DNA of 64,000 nucleotides from Conchocele bisecta (taxonomy: Eukaryota > Mollusca > Bivalvia > Lucinida > Thyasiridae). The notes under the pieces were generated by a model. That model did not search any database. It was not told the origin of the DNA and worked only from the letters and a program-made list of their open reading frames with translations. The DNA lies in assembly GCA_029237695.1 (NCBI GenBank), contig CM055265.1, positions 70,967,912 through 71,031,911 on the forward strand, read 5' to 3'. The stretch's first letter is position 1; each line of letters begins with the position of its first letter. Both the position numbers and the translations under genes were made by a program. Shown here one piece after another: positions 27,552 to 36,816 of this stretch.

Positions 27552-28965
27552 CAGGGTGATTAAAAAAACTTGTCCCCACTTCAAATGAACATCTTAAGCC
27601 ATACTCAAATTATATACGCTTACTCTATATATCAAAATAACAAACAATTATTCACCTTTTCAGTCAATACACAAATCCTCGGAATCAATTATGTTTTTCT
27701 TATTTAAATGACATGTTCTATATGTCCGCCCTTCTGCCGGATAACCAGTCCAAGCCTTTTTCTGAAGTGGCCGATGACCGCATTGCAAGTCTCCGAGCTT
27801 ATCTTCTTCGTCTCTCGCGCAATGGCTGTCTTCAACCCTTTATATTTGTTGGTCTGGGAGAATATACTCTCTCCTTAAGGTGACCCCAGAGAAAGAAGTC
27901 CAATGGGCTGAGGTCTGGTGAGCGTGGGGGCCATTCAATAAGTGTTTTGAGCGATATTACTTTGTTGTCAAACGAATTTTCAATCCAACTGATCGCGTCA
28001 GACGCGGTATGTGGTGCAGCGCCGTCTTGCTGAAACCATACATCAGATGTATCGTATCCTCTTCTGGTCAATTCTGGAACAAATTTTCCATTCAGAATAT
28101 GAAGCTACCTGTCTGTTGACACAGTTTGGGTTTCGCCTTGCTCTTCGAAGAAATAAGGTCCAATAACGCTCTTGCTGCTCAGTGCGGCCCATGCGGTTAC
28201 CTTCGCGCTGCGAAGTGACTTCTCCTCATAAATGTCTGGTTTATTTGCACTCCAAAAACGTTGATTATGTGTGTTGACTGCGGCATCAATGTAGAAGTGT
28301 GCTTCATCGGAAACCAAGTATTGTCAATGATTTCTGGATTTTCAATAGCTCAGTTAGCAAATTCCATTCTCCTGTCAATGTCTTCTTCCTTTAAGTGCTG
28401 CATGACTGAGATTTTATATGGTTTGAGTTGCAAGTCGTACTTCAATATTCTTTGGACTGATGAATAATTTGGAGTGTTTGTGAGATCCCTCAATACAATC
28501 CTCATTGACTTTCTCGGTGTCTCTTCTATTACTTTCCTCACGTTTTCAATGTTTTCATTTGAACGTCCATTTCTTTCTTTACCACTGTTTCCCTTCCATC
28601 TGCCGTGAACACTTCCCGATTCTTCAAATCTCTTGACTATTCTATATATCTGCTTCCGTGACAAGTATTCTCTGTCTGGATACTTCTTCTTCATCATCTT
28701 TCTCACAATATTAGGTGAGTTTCCGCATTCATAATACAACTTTACAACTTCTGCTGAGAAATCCATTTTCAAATGTTGATGACATCATACACTAAACTTG
28801 ATGACGTCATACACATGAAATGATGACGTCATCAGTTGTTGTTCATAATATTAGCAACATGGTGTTGAGTTGCATTAATTAATAAGCCATATTTTGATTC
28901 TCTATCACTCTTAGAAAGCAAAATATGATTATTTGAAGTGGGGACTAGTTTTTTGAATCACCCTG
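27552..28965 (-). mobile_element. Tc1/mariner-superfamily element with intact ends
   Basis: Terminal inverted repeats of about 35 bp (CAGGGTGATTAAAAAAAC on the left, GTTTTTTGAATCACCCTG on the right, two mismatches over the full length) flank a 1.41-kb element, and TA is duplicated at both outer edges. The transposase reading frame is on the - strand and broken. The intact ends mean it could still be mobilised in trans (inference). Confidence 0.9.
27704..28772 (-). pseudogene. Mariner-like transposase, disabled
   Basis: The N-terminal part has the helix-turn-helix region typical of this group: FSAEVVKLYYECGN, SRKQIYRIVKRFEESGS. The catalytic region follows with SDEAHF (first Asp), QQDGAAPHTA (second Asp) and WPPRSPDLSPLDFFLWG (third Asp), about 36 residues between the last two, a DDD triad of the Tc1/mariner superfamily. 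The total of about 355 codons fits a full-length transposase. Breaks seen: an in-frame stop after RMEFAN near 28350, a one-base loss just before SDEAHF, a stop near 28105, and a one-base loss near 27832. The tail after that reads to a stop at 27704. It cannot make active protein as it stands. Confidence 0.9.
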
Positions 28966-29159
28966 TACCGTACAGTACTATAATCGGTTACCGAACTGGG
29001 AAAATCACGAGTAACTTCCCTTAGAACAACTTCCGCGACATCATGAACGTTATATGTGACAAACTCCGGCAATTAGTGTGCCGTTGGTGCCCTGAAAGTA
29101 GTTCCAAGGAAAGTTGCTGGTGGTTTTATAAATTCCGTAACCAATTTATACGACTGGGT

Positions 29160-29278
29160 CACGTTTCACTAAACTTCATTTGACTAAGAAGATCGTCAGT
29201 GCAAACTTTCTAAAATTGGCTGTCTGTTGTAATGGTATTATATACCATTACAACAGACAGCCACTTATAGAAAGTCAT
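29160..29278. repeat. Palindrome with family C-like left edge
   Basis: CGTTTCACTAAACTTC resembles the family C end. It is followed by a near-perfect palindrome GGCTGTCTGTTGTAATGG / CCATTACAACAGACAGCC. Confidence 0.6.
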
Positions 29279-29562
29279 TAATGGATGTGTACACTGGTCC
29301 TGGTCAATATGTGCATTTAGTATCATTTTGACGTTTTGAGTTTTAGCCAAGTCAGATATGTGCTTTTCATTTGTGATTATCGTTTATCAGTATTTATTTA
29401 AATCTACGGTTTATTTTAGCTCATATACATAGTTTGTAATAATTTCCTATATTATTCATGTTTGAAAGTTAAATATTATTTGATTTACTTGTGATGCACA
29501 CTGTAGTTGAATTATTAAAATGGTGAGCGGCGTTATTCTCTTACATTATGTTTTTGAACCTG

Positions 29563-29940
29563 TAGCGTTCGATTCCCCGAATATCACTACCCAGTGTATG
29601 GGATCATGTGGTCTATTGTTTACACTGGATTAATGGCGACGCCCATGGGGTCTAGGGTAAATCTTATTTTTCATCAATACGGCTGCAGTTTTTAATGATG
29701 GAATTGTCCAGCCGTTAACACTACGAGCCCGCAACTACCGCAATTTAGCGGAATTAGTAATATAGTTAGTCTGAACATTCTGCAGATACATTTGAATTGG
29801 ACGGAATCGAACGTTGTTTAAACTTGGTGAAAAATGAGATTTACCTGAGACCTCATGGGCGCCGCCATTAATCGAGTGTAAACAATAGACCACGTAATCC
29901 TATACCCTGCAACCACCGTCGTAGTGTTCCGATGTCAACG
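29563..29940. repeat. Long-arm foldback MITE
   Basis: Arms of about 85-100 bp: GGTCTATTGTTTACACTGG with ATTAATGGCGACGCCCATG on the left, inverted as CATGGGCGCCGCCATTAAT and GTGTAAACAATAGACC on the right. The loop is AT-rich. Confidence 0.7.
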
Positions 29941-29964
29941 CACAAGTGAGCAGCTTTTTCATAA

Positions 29965-30035
29965 TATGTGGCGGTGACTGTAGTAAATGGGCTTATGGGT
30001 TTTGCAACCAGTGTAGATCCAGATCAGCCTGTGGC
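29965..30035. repeat. Family D MITE fragment
   Basis: GTGGCGGTGACTGTAGTAAA with the following GTGTAGATCCAGATCAGCC. Only the left third is present. Confidence 0.6.
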
Positions 30036-30418
30036 TGAATCCGCATATATTCTGCTCTGATTTTGAGATTTTCCTTCTTCCCTACACAAGAAATATGGGA
30101 TTTGACCCTGTTAATCGACGTAAATTGACTTTAGCTGACGATAAGCCATTAAACAATATTATATAAATAAATAATACTTAATAGTAATCTTGTGGAGCTA
30201 ACCTAGTTTCAGTACTTTCAGTACTTTGATTCATTTTGACATTGGCAAAACTGCCATTTTATAAGCAGAAACTATTTCTGTTTGGGGGTTCCACTTATAG
30301 GGTCATAAACACTTAAAACCAAGACTTATAAATAGCTATAATGCGGAAATGATATGCTGGGATATATACCTTTCAAGAAAATGTAGTGGCAATTTTCCCC
30401 CCTCTCCACCCCACACGT

Positions 30419-30925
30419 AGCATCTCGTTACCACGACTTAGCTATGTCGTTCCCTCGAGATAGCACATCGTTTCCTCGAGAGAGCATCTCGTTCCCACGA
30501 GATAGGATCTTGTTCCCACGAGATAGAATCTCGTTACCACGTGTTAGCTATGTCGTTCCCACGAAATAGCATCTCGTTAACATGACATAGCATCTCGTTC
30601 CCTCGAGACAGCATCTCGTTCAAACAACAAAATAAGCCAATAGAAGAGCAGATATTACTCCACCATCTTGGATGACAATGGTGCTGCATTTTGATTGGCT
30701 AACTACATGTATGTCGTGGGAACGAGATAGAAAATAATTCGTGGGAACGAGATGCTATCTCGAAGGAACGAGATGCTATGTCGTGCGAACGAGATAGCTA
30801 CCTCGTGGGAACGATATCCTATCTCGTGGGATCGAGATTCTATCTCGTGAGAACGAGATTCTATCTTGAGGAAAGGAGATGCTATGTCGTGGAAACGACA
30901 TAGCTGTCGTGGGAACGAAAACAAT
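30419..30925. mobile_element. Foldback element with CATCTCGTTCCCACGAGAT repeats
   Basis: The left arm (30419-30621) is a tandem series of 19-21-bp units such as ATCTCGTTCCCACGAGATAG. The right arm (30711-30925) carries the same units inverted. The 90-bp loop contains CACCATCTTGGATGACAATG. The units share TCGTTCCCACGA with the FB21 family but no CAGGGGAC terminus is present. Confidence 0.7.
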
Positions 30926-31074
30926 TGCGCATGTTCCTTTTAAGCTGCCGCAAATTTAACATCATTCATAAAATAAAAATAAATGCCCCCACCCACTCTA
31001 TTAATCAAAAAACTTGAAAACTTATGAGAGTCTCATAATTAATTTATTTCTCTATGGCAATTACACAGTAGGGG

Positions 31075-31130
31075 GGCAAGCACATATTCAAGATGGTCGC
31101 CGAGCATCAATATTTAGCCTGGAATATGTA
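31075..31130. repeat. Fragment of AAGATGGTCGCC-type arm
   Basis: GGGGGGCAAGCACATATTCAA followed by GATGGTCGCCGAGCATCAAT matches the arm at 56040-56905 (inverted). Confidence 0.55.
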
Positions 31131-31709
31131 TGTATGTTTAAGCTTAATTAATACATGGTACTGTTGTAGCAGTTCTTAAGACTCACCATACGGCAAATAT
31201 ATCGTACAAGTGGGCCTTTCTGAGATACATACAATTGGATAGAGGAAACAGACACCCATTTGCAGTTTGATACGTATCTAAAGTGTTAGCTAGATGAACC
31301 ATGAACCAAACGCCCCCCAGCGAACATTGTAGACCCTGACAGATTGTATGTTCGGCTGCATAGGCTGTTCAGAGATTGTGCAGGTTGTCAGGGCCGTAAC
31401 TACACTGAGTAGTTGCCTCCTTGTTTGTTTGGACTCTTCATTTTTTTAGGATTTAATCTTCAAATATTGGCCTAGTTTAATTCCTAGCTCCGCTCAGTCG
31501 ATTGTTTTGCCTTCTCGTTTTTGGCTTCCTGGTTACGGCACTGGTTGTATGCTTTATACCCGTTTTGGATGCTTACGCGAATTCGACGTTGAAGTCAATT
31601 ACAATGTTTTCTAATGCATACTCCACATTTCTCCAGCCACGGCCACCATTTCAATACTCCCGGGAAAATCTTTCCGGGACGAACCATCAATGCGACGAAC
31701 GTAGTTACC

Positions 31710-31820
31710 CTTGACCGGTTACATTATGCGCAGACACACTTCCGGTACAAAAATGGCGCCAAATCGACGCTGACGTTACTATGGCGTCACGACGTCGTTG
31801 TTATTGTCGCCATCTTGTTT
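31710..31820 (+). promoter_or_regulatory. Promoter-like motif cluster in copy A
   Basis: In about 110 bp are found TATGCGCAGAC (NRF1-like half site), CTGACGTTACT, GCGTCACGACGTC (CRE-like) and CGCCATCTTG (YY1-like). The same cluster is kept in copy B (34380-34482). Function is inferred from motif look only. Confidence 0.4.
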
Positions 31821-32040
31821 ACCAAGAGACAGACAGCTTTCCAAAATATCTCACTATTTTTGCGAATATCACGGATTTCAGCCCCAGAGTTTCAACAATT
31901 CCTGTTCATATAGCCACCATAGAGATCTACGTATACAGAGGTAAGACAGAATAAGGCGCTCCGTGATGTTCCTTACGTTTATTAGAAATAATTGTTAGTA
32001 TTTTATTCCTAACATACCCCACCCACTACTGACACTACAG

Positions 32041-32104
32041 TTCCACGTTTTGCTGCCGAGAAAATGTTGTATATTAAACGCATTAAATCTAAAATTATTT
32101 AATC
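32041..32104 (+). pseudogene. Exon-like segment, copy A (frame broken)
   Basis: Bounded by an acceptor-like ACACTACAG and donor-like ATC|GTAAGT. The ATG frame hits TAA just before the donor because of a one-base loss relative to copy B. Confidence 0.4.
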
Positions 32105-32333
32105 GTAAGTACTTTTTCATCAATAACAAAAAAGCCACCGTCCCTCAAGCTCTAGTTGATGACATTCCATCAAATATTGTCTTTGAAGCTAATGCACGAG
32201 TACAAGAACATGCACTGAAAAACTTACTAAATGCTGGATTTGTTATAATACATGTATATAATACTGATGAGTACCAGAATAGTTTGGACGTATGTTGGCG
32301 TATGTAAGCTAGGACAGATAGGGTGGAATCAAA

Positions 32334-32501
32334 TGTGGAAGACTCGGACCTCGGACCCACTAAATGGCTCGTTCGAAAATCTTTACCCCACTCACCCATT
32401 TCTGTATCGTTAACACTATATATAGTCTAACAGAAATTGGTGTGTGGGTAATATTTTTCTAATGTGTCATTTACCGGGTCTAAGGTCCGAGTATTCTACC
32501 C
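32334..32501. repeat. Family M MITE
   Basis: GTGGAAGACTCGGACC and GGTCCGAGTATTCTACC are inverted ends, with CCCCACTCACCC / GGTGTGTGGGTAA inside. Confidence 0.6.
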
Positions 32502-32844
32502 GTGGGTAAAATGGGTACCTACGTATACGAAAACTTAATAGTGAAATTAATATATGGTAAAGGAAGCGAAAAAGTAGATGAATATGATAGAAAGGTCGCA
32601 TATGTATTTTAGCCTGGTTCTTGAATTGATTCCATTATCTCATCGCCGCTTTACGACGATATTGATTTCGAAAAATACAACAGCTTCGATAAATGACGTG
32701 GAAATTGGACACAAAATTCGAAATCAATATCGGCCATCGACACGGGATCATCATAGAGTCAGTCTCAGAAATATAATTGTGTTCATTGCTTAGCATAAGG
32801 CAACGTTGATTTAGAAGTAGGTTGGATCACAGGCGATTGAACAC

Positions 32845-32945
32845 TCTCCACCCCACCCCACCGCCCACCACTACCACCACCCCACCTCTCTACCACAACC
32901 CCCGTACCACCCCCACAACCACACCCACACCCCACACCACCACCG
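32845..32945. repeat. CCACC-rich low-complexity tract
   Basis: About 100 bp of CCACC, CCACACC and CACCAC repeats. Confidence 0.8.
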
Positions 32946-33065
32946 ACAATAATATCCATTACACCATTACAATTCTTGATTTATTGATTTTGATATATTG
33001 ATCGTAGTAAAGTCGAACCAGATAGATATGTGTAATAGCAGAATGAGGGTTGGGGAGCTCAATTG

Positions 33066-33577
33066 TACGGAGCCCCGCAGGGGACATGGATTATTTTGTT
33101 ATTAATTCTTTCCCGCGAAATAAAAATTCGTTCCCTCAATTTGACAATTCGTTCCCACGAATTAACAATTCATTCCCACGATATAACAATTCGTTCCATG
33201 AAAAAACAATTCGTTCCCTCGAATTAACAATTCGTTCACACGAAGTAACAATTCGTTCCCTCAATTTAACAATTGGTTCCCTCGAATTAACAATTTATTT
33301 TCACGATATAACAATTCGTTCCCACGAATTAACAATTCGTTCCCACGAAATAACAATTCGTTCCCTGGAATTAACAATTCGTTCACACGAAGTAACAATT
33401 CGTTCCCTCAATTTAACAATTCGTTCCCTCGAATTAACAATTCGTTCTCACGAATTAACAATTCGTTCCCACGAATTGTCGTTCCCACGAATTGTTAAAT
33501 TGAGGGAACGAATTGTTAGTTCGTGGATTGTTAATTAATAAAAAAAAAAAATGCTACGTCCCCTGCGGGGCTCTGTA
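33066..33577. mobile_element. FB21 foldback element, copy 3
   Basis: TACGGAGCCCCGCAGGGGAC and GTCCCCTGCGGGGCTCTGTA are the inverted ends, and CAATTG is duplicated outside (33060-33065 and 33578-33583). The inside is about 18 units of 21 bp, AACAATTCGTTCCCACGAAT type, nearly all in one orientation, turning only at the far right near 33475. Confidence 0.85.
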
Positions 33578-33611
33578 CAATTGCCACCGTACAGCAGGAT
33601 ATAGGTATGAT

Positions 33612-33690
33612 AGATGATAGTTACGAGCAGTAACTCTGCAAGACTTCCATACCGACGGTATGGGAGTTTTGCCGAGTTACTGCCCGCAAC
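33612..33690. repeat. Imperfect palindrome
   Basis: AGTTACGAGCAGTAACTC and GAGTTACTGCCCGCAACT flank CTTCCATACCGACGGTATGG. Confidence 0.6.
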
Positions 33691-33805
33691 TAGATTTATA
33701 GGACGAAACGGATAAACACACGAAGCATGAACATATTGAACTGTTAAAAGTACAAAACATATCGAAAGATAACAAGATCGGTAAAATCATAGAAAGGTCA
33801 TTTTT

Positions 33806-34920
33806 AGCAGTTCTTAAGACTCACCATACGGCAAATATATCGTGCAAGTGGGCCTTTCTGAGATAAATACAATTGGATAGAGGAAACAGACACCCATTTG
33901 CAGTTTGATACGTATCTAAAGTGTTAGCTAGATGAACCAGGAATGTTTCCCAAACGCCCCCCAGCGAAAATTGTAGACCCTGACAGATTTTATGTTCAGC
34001 TGCATAGTCTGTTCAGAGATTGTGCAGGTTGTCAGGGCCGTAACTACACTGAGGCACGAGGAGGCAGTTGCCTCCTTGTTTGTTTGGCCTCTTCATTTTT
34101 TTAGGATTTAATCTTCAAATATTGGCCTAGCTTAATTCCTAGCTCCGCTCAGTCGATTGCATGTTTTGCCTCCTCGTTATTGGCTTGCTGGTTACGGCAC
34201 TGGTTGTATGCTTTATACCCGTTTTGGATGCTTACGCGAATTCGACGTTAATGTCAATTATAATGTTTTCTAATGCGATACTCCACATTTCTCCAGCCAG
34301 GTGCCACCATTTCAATACTCCCGGGAAAATCTTTCTGTGGCGAACCATCACTGGGACGAACATAGTTACCCGTGACCGGTTACATTATGCGCAGACACAC
34401 TTCCGGTACAAAAATGGCGCCAAATCGACGTTGACGTTACTATGGCGTCACGACGTCGTTGTTATTGTCGCCATCTTGTTTACCAAGAGACAGACAGCTT
34501 TCCAAAATATCTCACTATTTTTGCGGATATCACGGATTTCAGCCCCAGAGTTTCAACAATTCCTGTTCATATAGCCACCATAGAGATCTACGTATACAGA
34601 GGTAAGACAGAATAAGGCGCTCCGTGATGTTCCTTACGTTTATCGGAAATAATTGTTATTGTTTTATTACTAACATACCCCACCCACTACTGACACTACA
34701 GTTCCACGTTTTGCTGCCGAGAAAATGTTGTCTGTTAAACGCATTAAATCTAAAAATTATTTAATCGTAAGTACTTTTTCATCAATAACAAAAAAGCCAC
34801 CGTCCGTCAAGCTCTAGTTGACGACATTCCATCAAATATTGTCTTGAAGCTAATTATGCAAGATTACAAGAACATGCACTGAAAAACTTACCAAATGCTG
34901 GATTTGTTATGTATATCTAT
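33806..34920 (+). repeat. Dispersed 1.1-kb duplication, copy B
   Basis: Partner of 31168-32275, with small differences such as an extra GGCACGAGGAGGCAG at 34053-34067. The transposon-like edge CAGGGCCGTAACTACACTG is at 34033. Both copies may be the truncated 5' end of one hAT-like element (CAGGG edge) together with genomic flank. Confidence 0.85.
34702..34766 (+). other. Exon-like segment with ATG, copy B
   Basis: The acceptor ACACTACAG, an ATG at 34725 with 14 open codons (MLSVKRIKSKNYLI), then a GTAAGT donor. It follows a 100-bp intron-like spacer whose donor is at 34602. No downstream exon was found, so this is probably an orphaned gene or transposon start. Confidence 0.4.
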
Positions 34921-35102
34921 GTAATTCTGATATGAAAAATGACCAGCATCGCACACGCTAATGAACATTGAGGGAATTAGATTCTGTCTAATTCTAGTGG
35001 GACCCCATTGTACTTACTTTATATGGGTTTCAATGCAATTTATTTCATTGTACTGTCTGTTCATGACTGAAAATTACAAACATTGGTCATCAAGTTCTTA
35101 TA

Positions 35103-35174
35103 ACAGTGGAACCCCTCTAAACCGGACACCCTGGGGACCTCCCAGGGTGTCCGGTTTAGAGAGGTTCCACTGTA
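35103..35174. repeat. Short palindromic element, CCGGACACCCTGG family
   Basis: ACAGTGGAACCCCTCTAAACC and its exact-length inverse GGTTCCACTGT enclose CCGGACACCCTGG / CCAGGGTGTCCGG. Second copy of 5415-5488. Confidence 0.8.
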
Positions 35175-35934
35175 TGTAGAAAATGACCAAGACCTCTATT
35201 ATACTAATGTAGTACCGCAATCGTATTTACAAGAGAACATGATGAATCTGAATTAAATATGTGTCTAATACACGAGGGTAGTGAGATGCATGACGTCTTT
35301 TTATACCAACGCCAGTACAGACACCACCGGAAATGTTCATTGTCTACTTCCTGATCGTGCGATTTCGTTGACTGTCTAATTCCCGATGTGAGCACACCGT
35401 CCCCTTGTTACCAATCCACCCTACGGAGATCACTAGATATTGGTCGGCCAATAAGTGTTGTGCAATTTCACAACACGCTTCCCATTTCCATCACCGGATG
35501 TAGATCTAATGTTTGGCATTAAATTGCATTTTTTATAAGTTTATTGCTTACCCTTGTTTCTTGACCAATGAAAGCATAGCATTTCATGTCAAGTAATCAC
35601 ACATTGCGGCAACGTCAATTAAATTTATTCATTAAATGTACCAATGTGTAAACGTTATATTTCGAACCAGACGTCACGGCTTGTCAGAAATGCATGTGGC
35701 ATGCATTCTCTTGTCCGCTTCTGTGTCAAACGGCCAAACAGGTGATAGTATCGCAGGTCGAAATCGAAAGTTGGGCTAAATTCGAACAGACATATGTACG
35801 CGAAAGGGCGGGAAAAACAATAAGAACGTAATGGTTCACATATTGAATTTTTAAGAAACTCACTCGCTCAAAATTATTTATTAAAAATTAAATATACATG
35901 TATGAAGTATTGCTAATCACCCTCCTTGGGTAAT
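35175..35934. other. Intergenic, nothing recognised
   Basis: Mixed-composition sequence between repeats with no exon, RNA or repeat signature that I recognise. Confidence 0.35.
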
Positions 35935-36360
35935 TCATTATAATGGTAAAGGAACACGATTTATTATATGCCTACCAATGAAATACATAATTATACGATG
36001 TAAATAAAAGTCATATGTTCTTATCGATGAAATAAACAACTTCCGGTGAAAAATACGACTTCTTCCGCTATCTATATTCATAACGCGCATCGGCAGTAAA
36101 AACAGCGCAACTAGGCTGAAATACACATTCATTACCGTATACAGTCTAAAAAAACTGCTAATTTCCATGGCGCGGTATATAATAAATAGAATATTCATAT
36201 TTTTGCAACGAATATGACATATATGTTCATCTCGTGGTGTGAAATGTCCATATGTCACTCGTTCCTGACGGCACTCGTGAACTATAGACATCTCACACCA
36301 CTCGATGAACATATATATGTCACATTCGTTGCAAAAATATGAATATCCTCTATATATTAA
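35935..36360. repeat. Foldback MITE upstream of gene 2 exon 1 (copy 1)
   Basis: It contains TCATATTTTTGCAACGAATA and its inverse around GTGTGAAATGTCCATAT, plus an upstream block with AACTTCCGGTGAAAAATACG. The same two blocks recur at 37070-37445. The 162-codon open frame across it on the - strand is a repeat artefact. Confidence 0.7.
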
Positions 36361-36446
36361 CTTTTTTAACGTTTTTGTTATATCCAAGTACATGTACGAG
36401 TATACTAAGCGACTAATTATGTACAATTGGGGTTCCTAAACGATGC

Positions 36447-36575
36447 AATAGTTTTTTACTAATCTGGGCCCCGTTGCTGAAAACTTCTGATAGCTTAACA
36501 TACTGTTAAATCCTTAACAGTGTTAAGGATTTAACAGTCTGTTAAGCTAACAGAAGTTTTAAACAACCGGACCCT
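36447..36575. repeat. Palindromic MITE just upstream of gene 2
   Basis: AACTTCTGATAGCTTAACA and its inverse enclose CCTTAACAGTGTTAAGG. The outer ends read GGGCCCCGTTGCTGAAA and TTTAAACAACCGGACCC. Confidence 0.75.
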
Positions 36576-36660
36576 GTTTCATCATTGTTTGTGCATATCT
36601 AAAAAATAACAGGCCATATCTGTAGCATTTTTAAGTGTATCCAATGAATGTGTTTCAGCC

Positions 36661-36816
36661 ATGGAAAGACTAGACGTGATGTTCAGAGCCTGCCGCACCG
36701 TACCCGTTGACTACGTCCCCTGGCGCGAGAGAGTGGACGAGTTTATGGAGGCCGAGTTACTCGATTTCGAGTTTTATGAGAACGAAGAGTGGAGGCAGCT
36801 ATACATAGTGCCAATA
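36661..36816 (+). CDS. Gene 2 exon 1
   Basis: It encodes residues 1-52 (MERLDVMF...LYIVPI) with a CAGCCATGG start and the donor ATA|GTGAGT at 36817. It is richer in G+C than its neighbourhood and too short for usual open-frame filters. Confidence 0.78.

Larger units (their letters stand above)
31168..32275 (+). repeat. Dispersed 1.1-kb duplication, copy A
   Basis: It matches 33806-34920 nearly throughout. It includes a transposon-like edge CAGGGCCGTAACTACACTG, a compact promoter-like stretch, a short 100-bp intron with GTAAGA donor and ACTACAG acceptor, and a 64-nt exon-like segment beginning with an ATG frame. In this copy that frame is broken by a one-base loss relative to copy B. Confidence 0.85.

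Noticed and set aside
33050..33538. 162-codon open frame
   Set aside because: It is the FB21 repeat array read in frame (RSLELTI-type heptads); other frames are open too.
35938..36426. 162-codon open frame on -
   Set aside because: It crosses a palindromic MITE that is also present at 37070-37445 and shows no protein family features.
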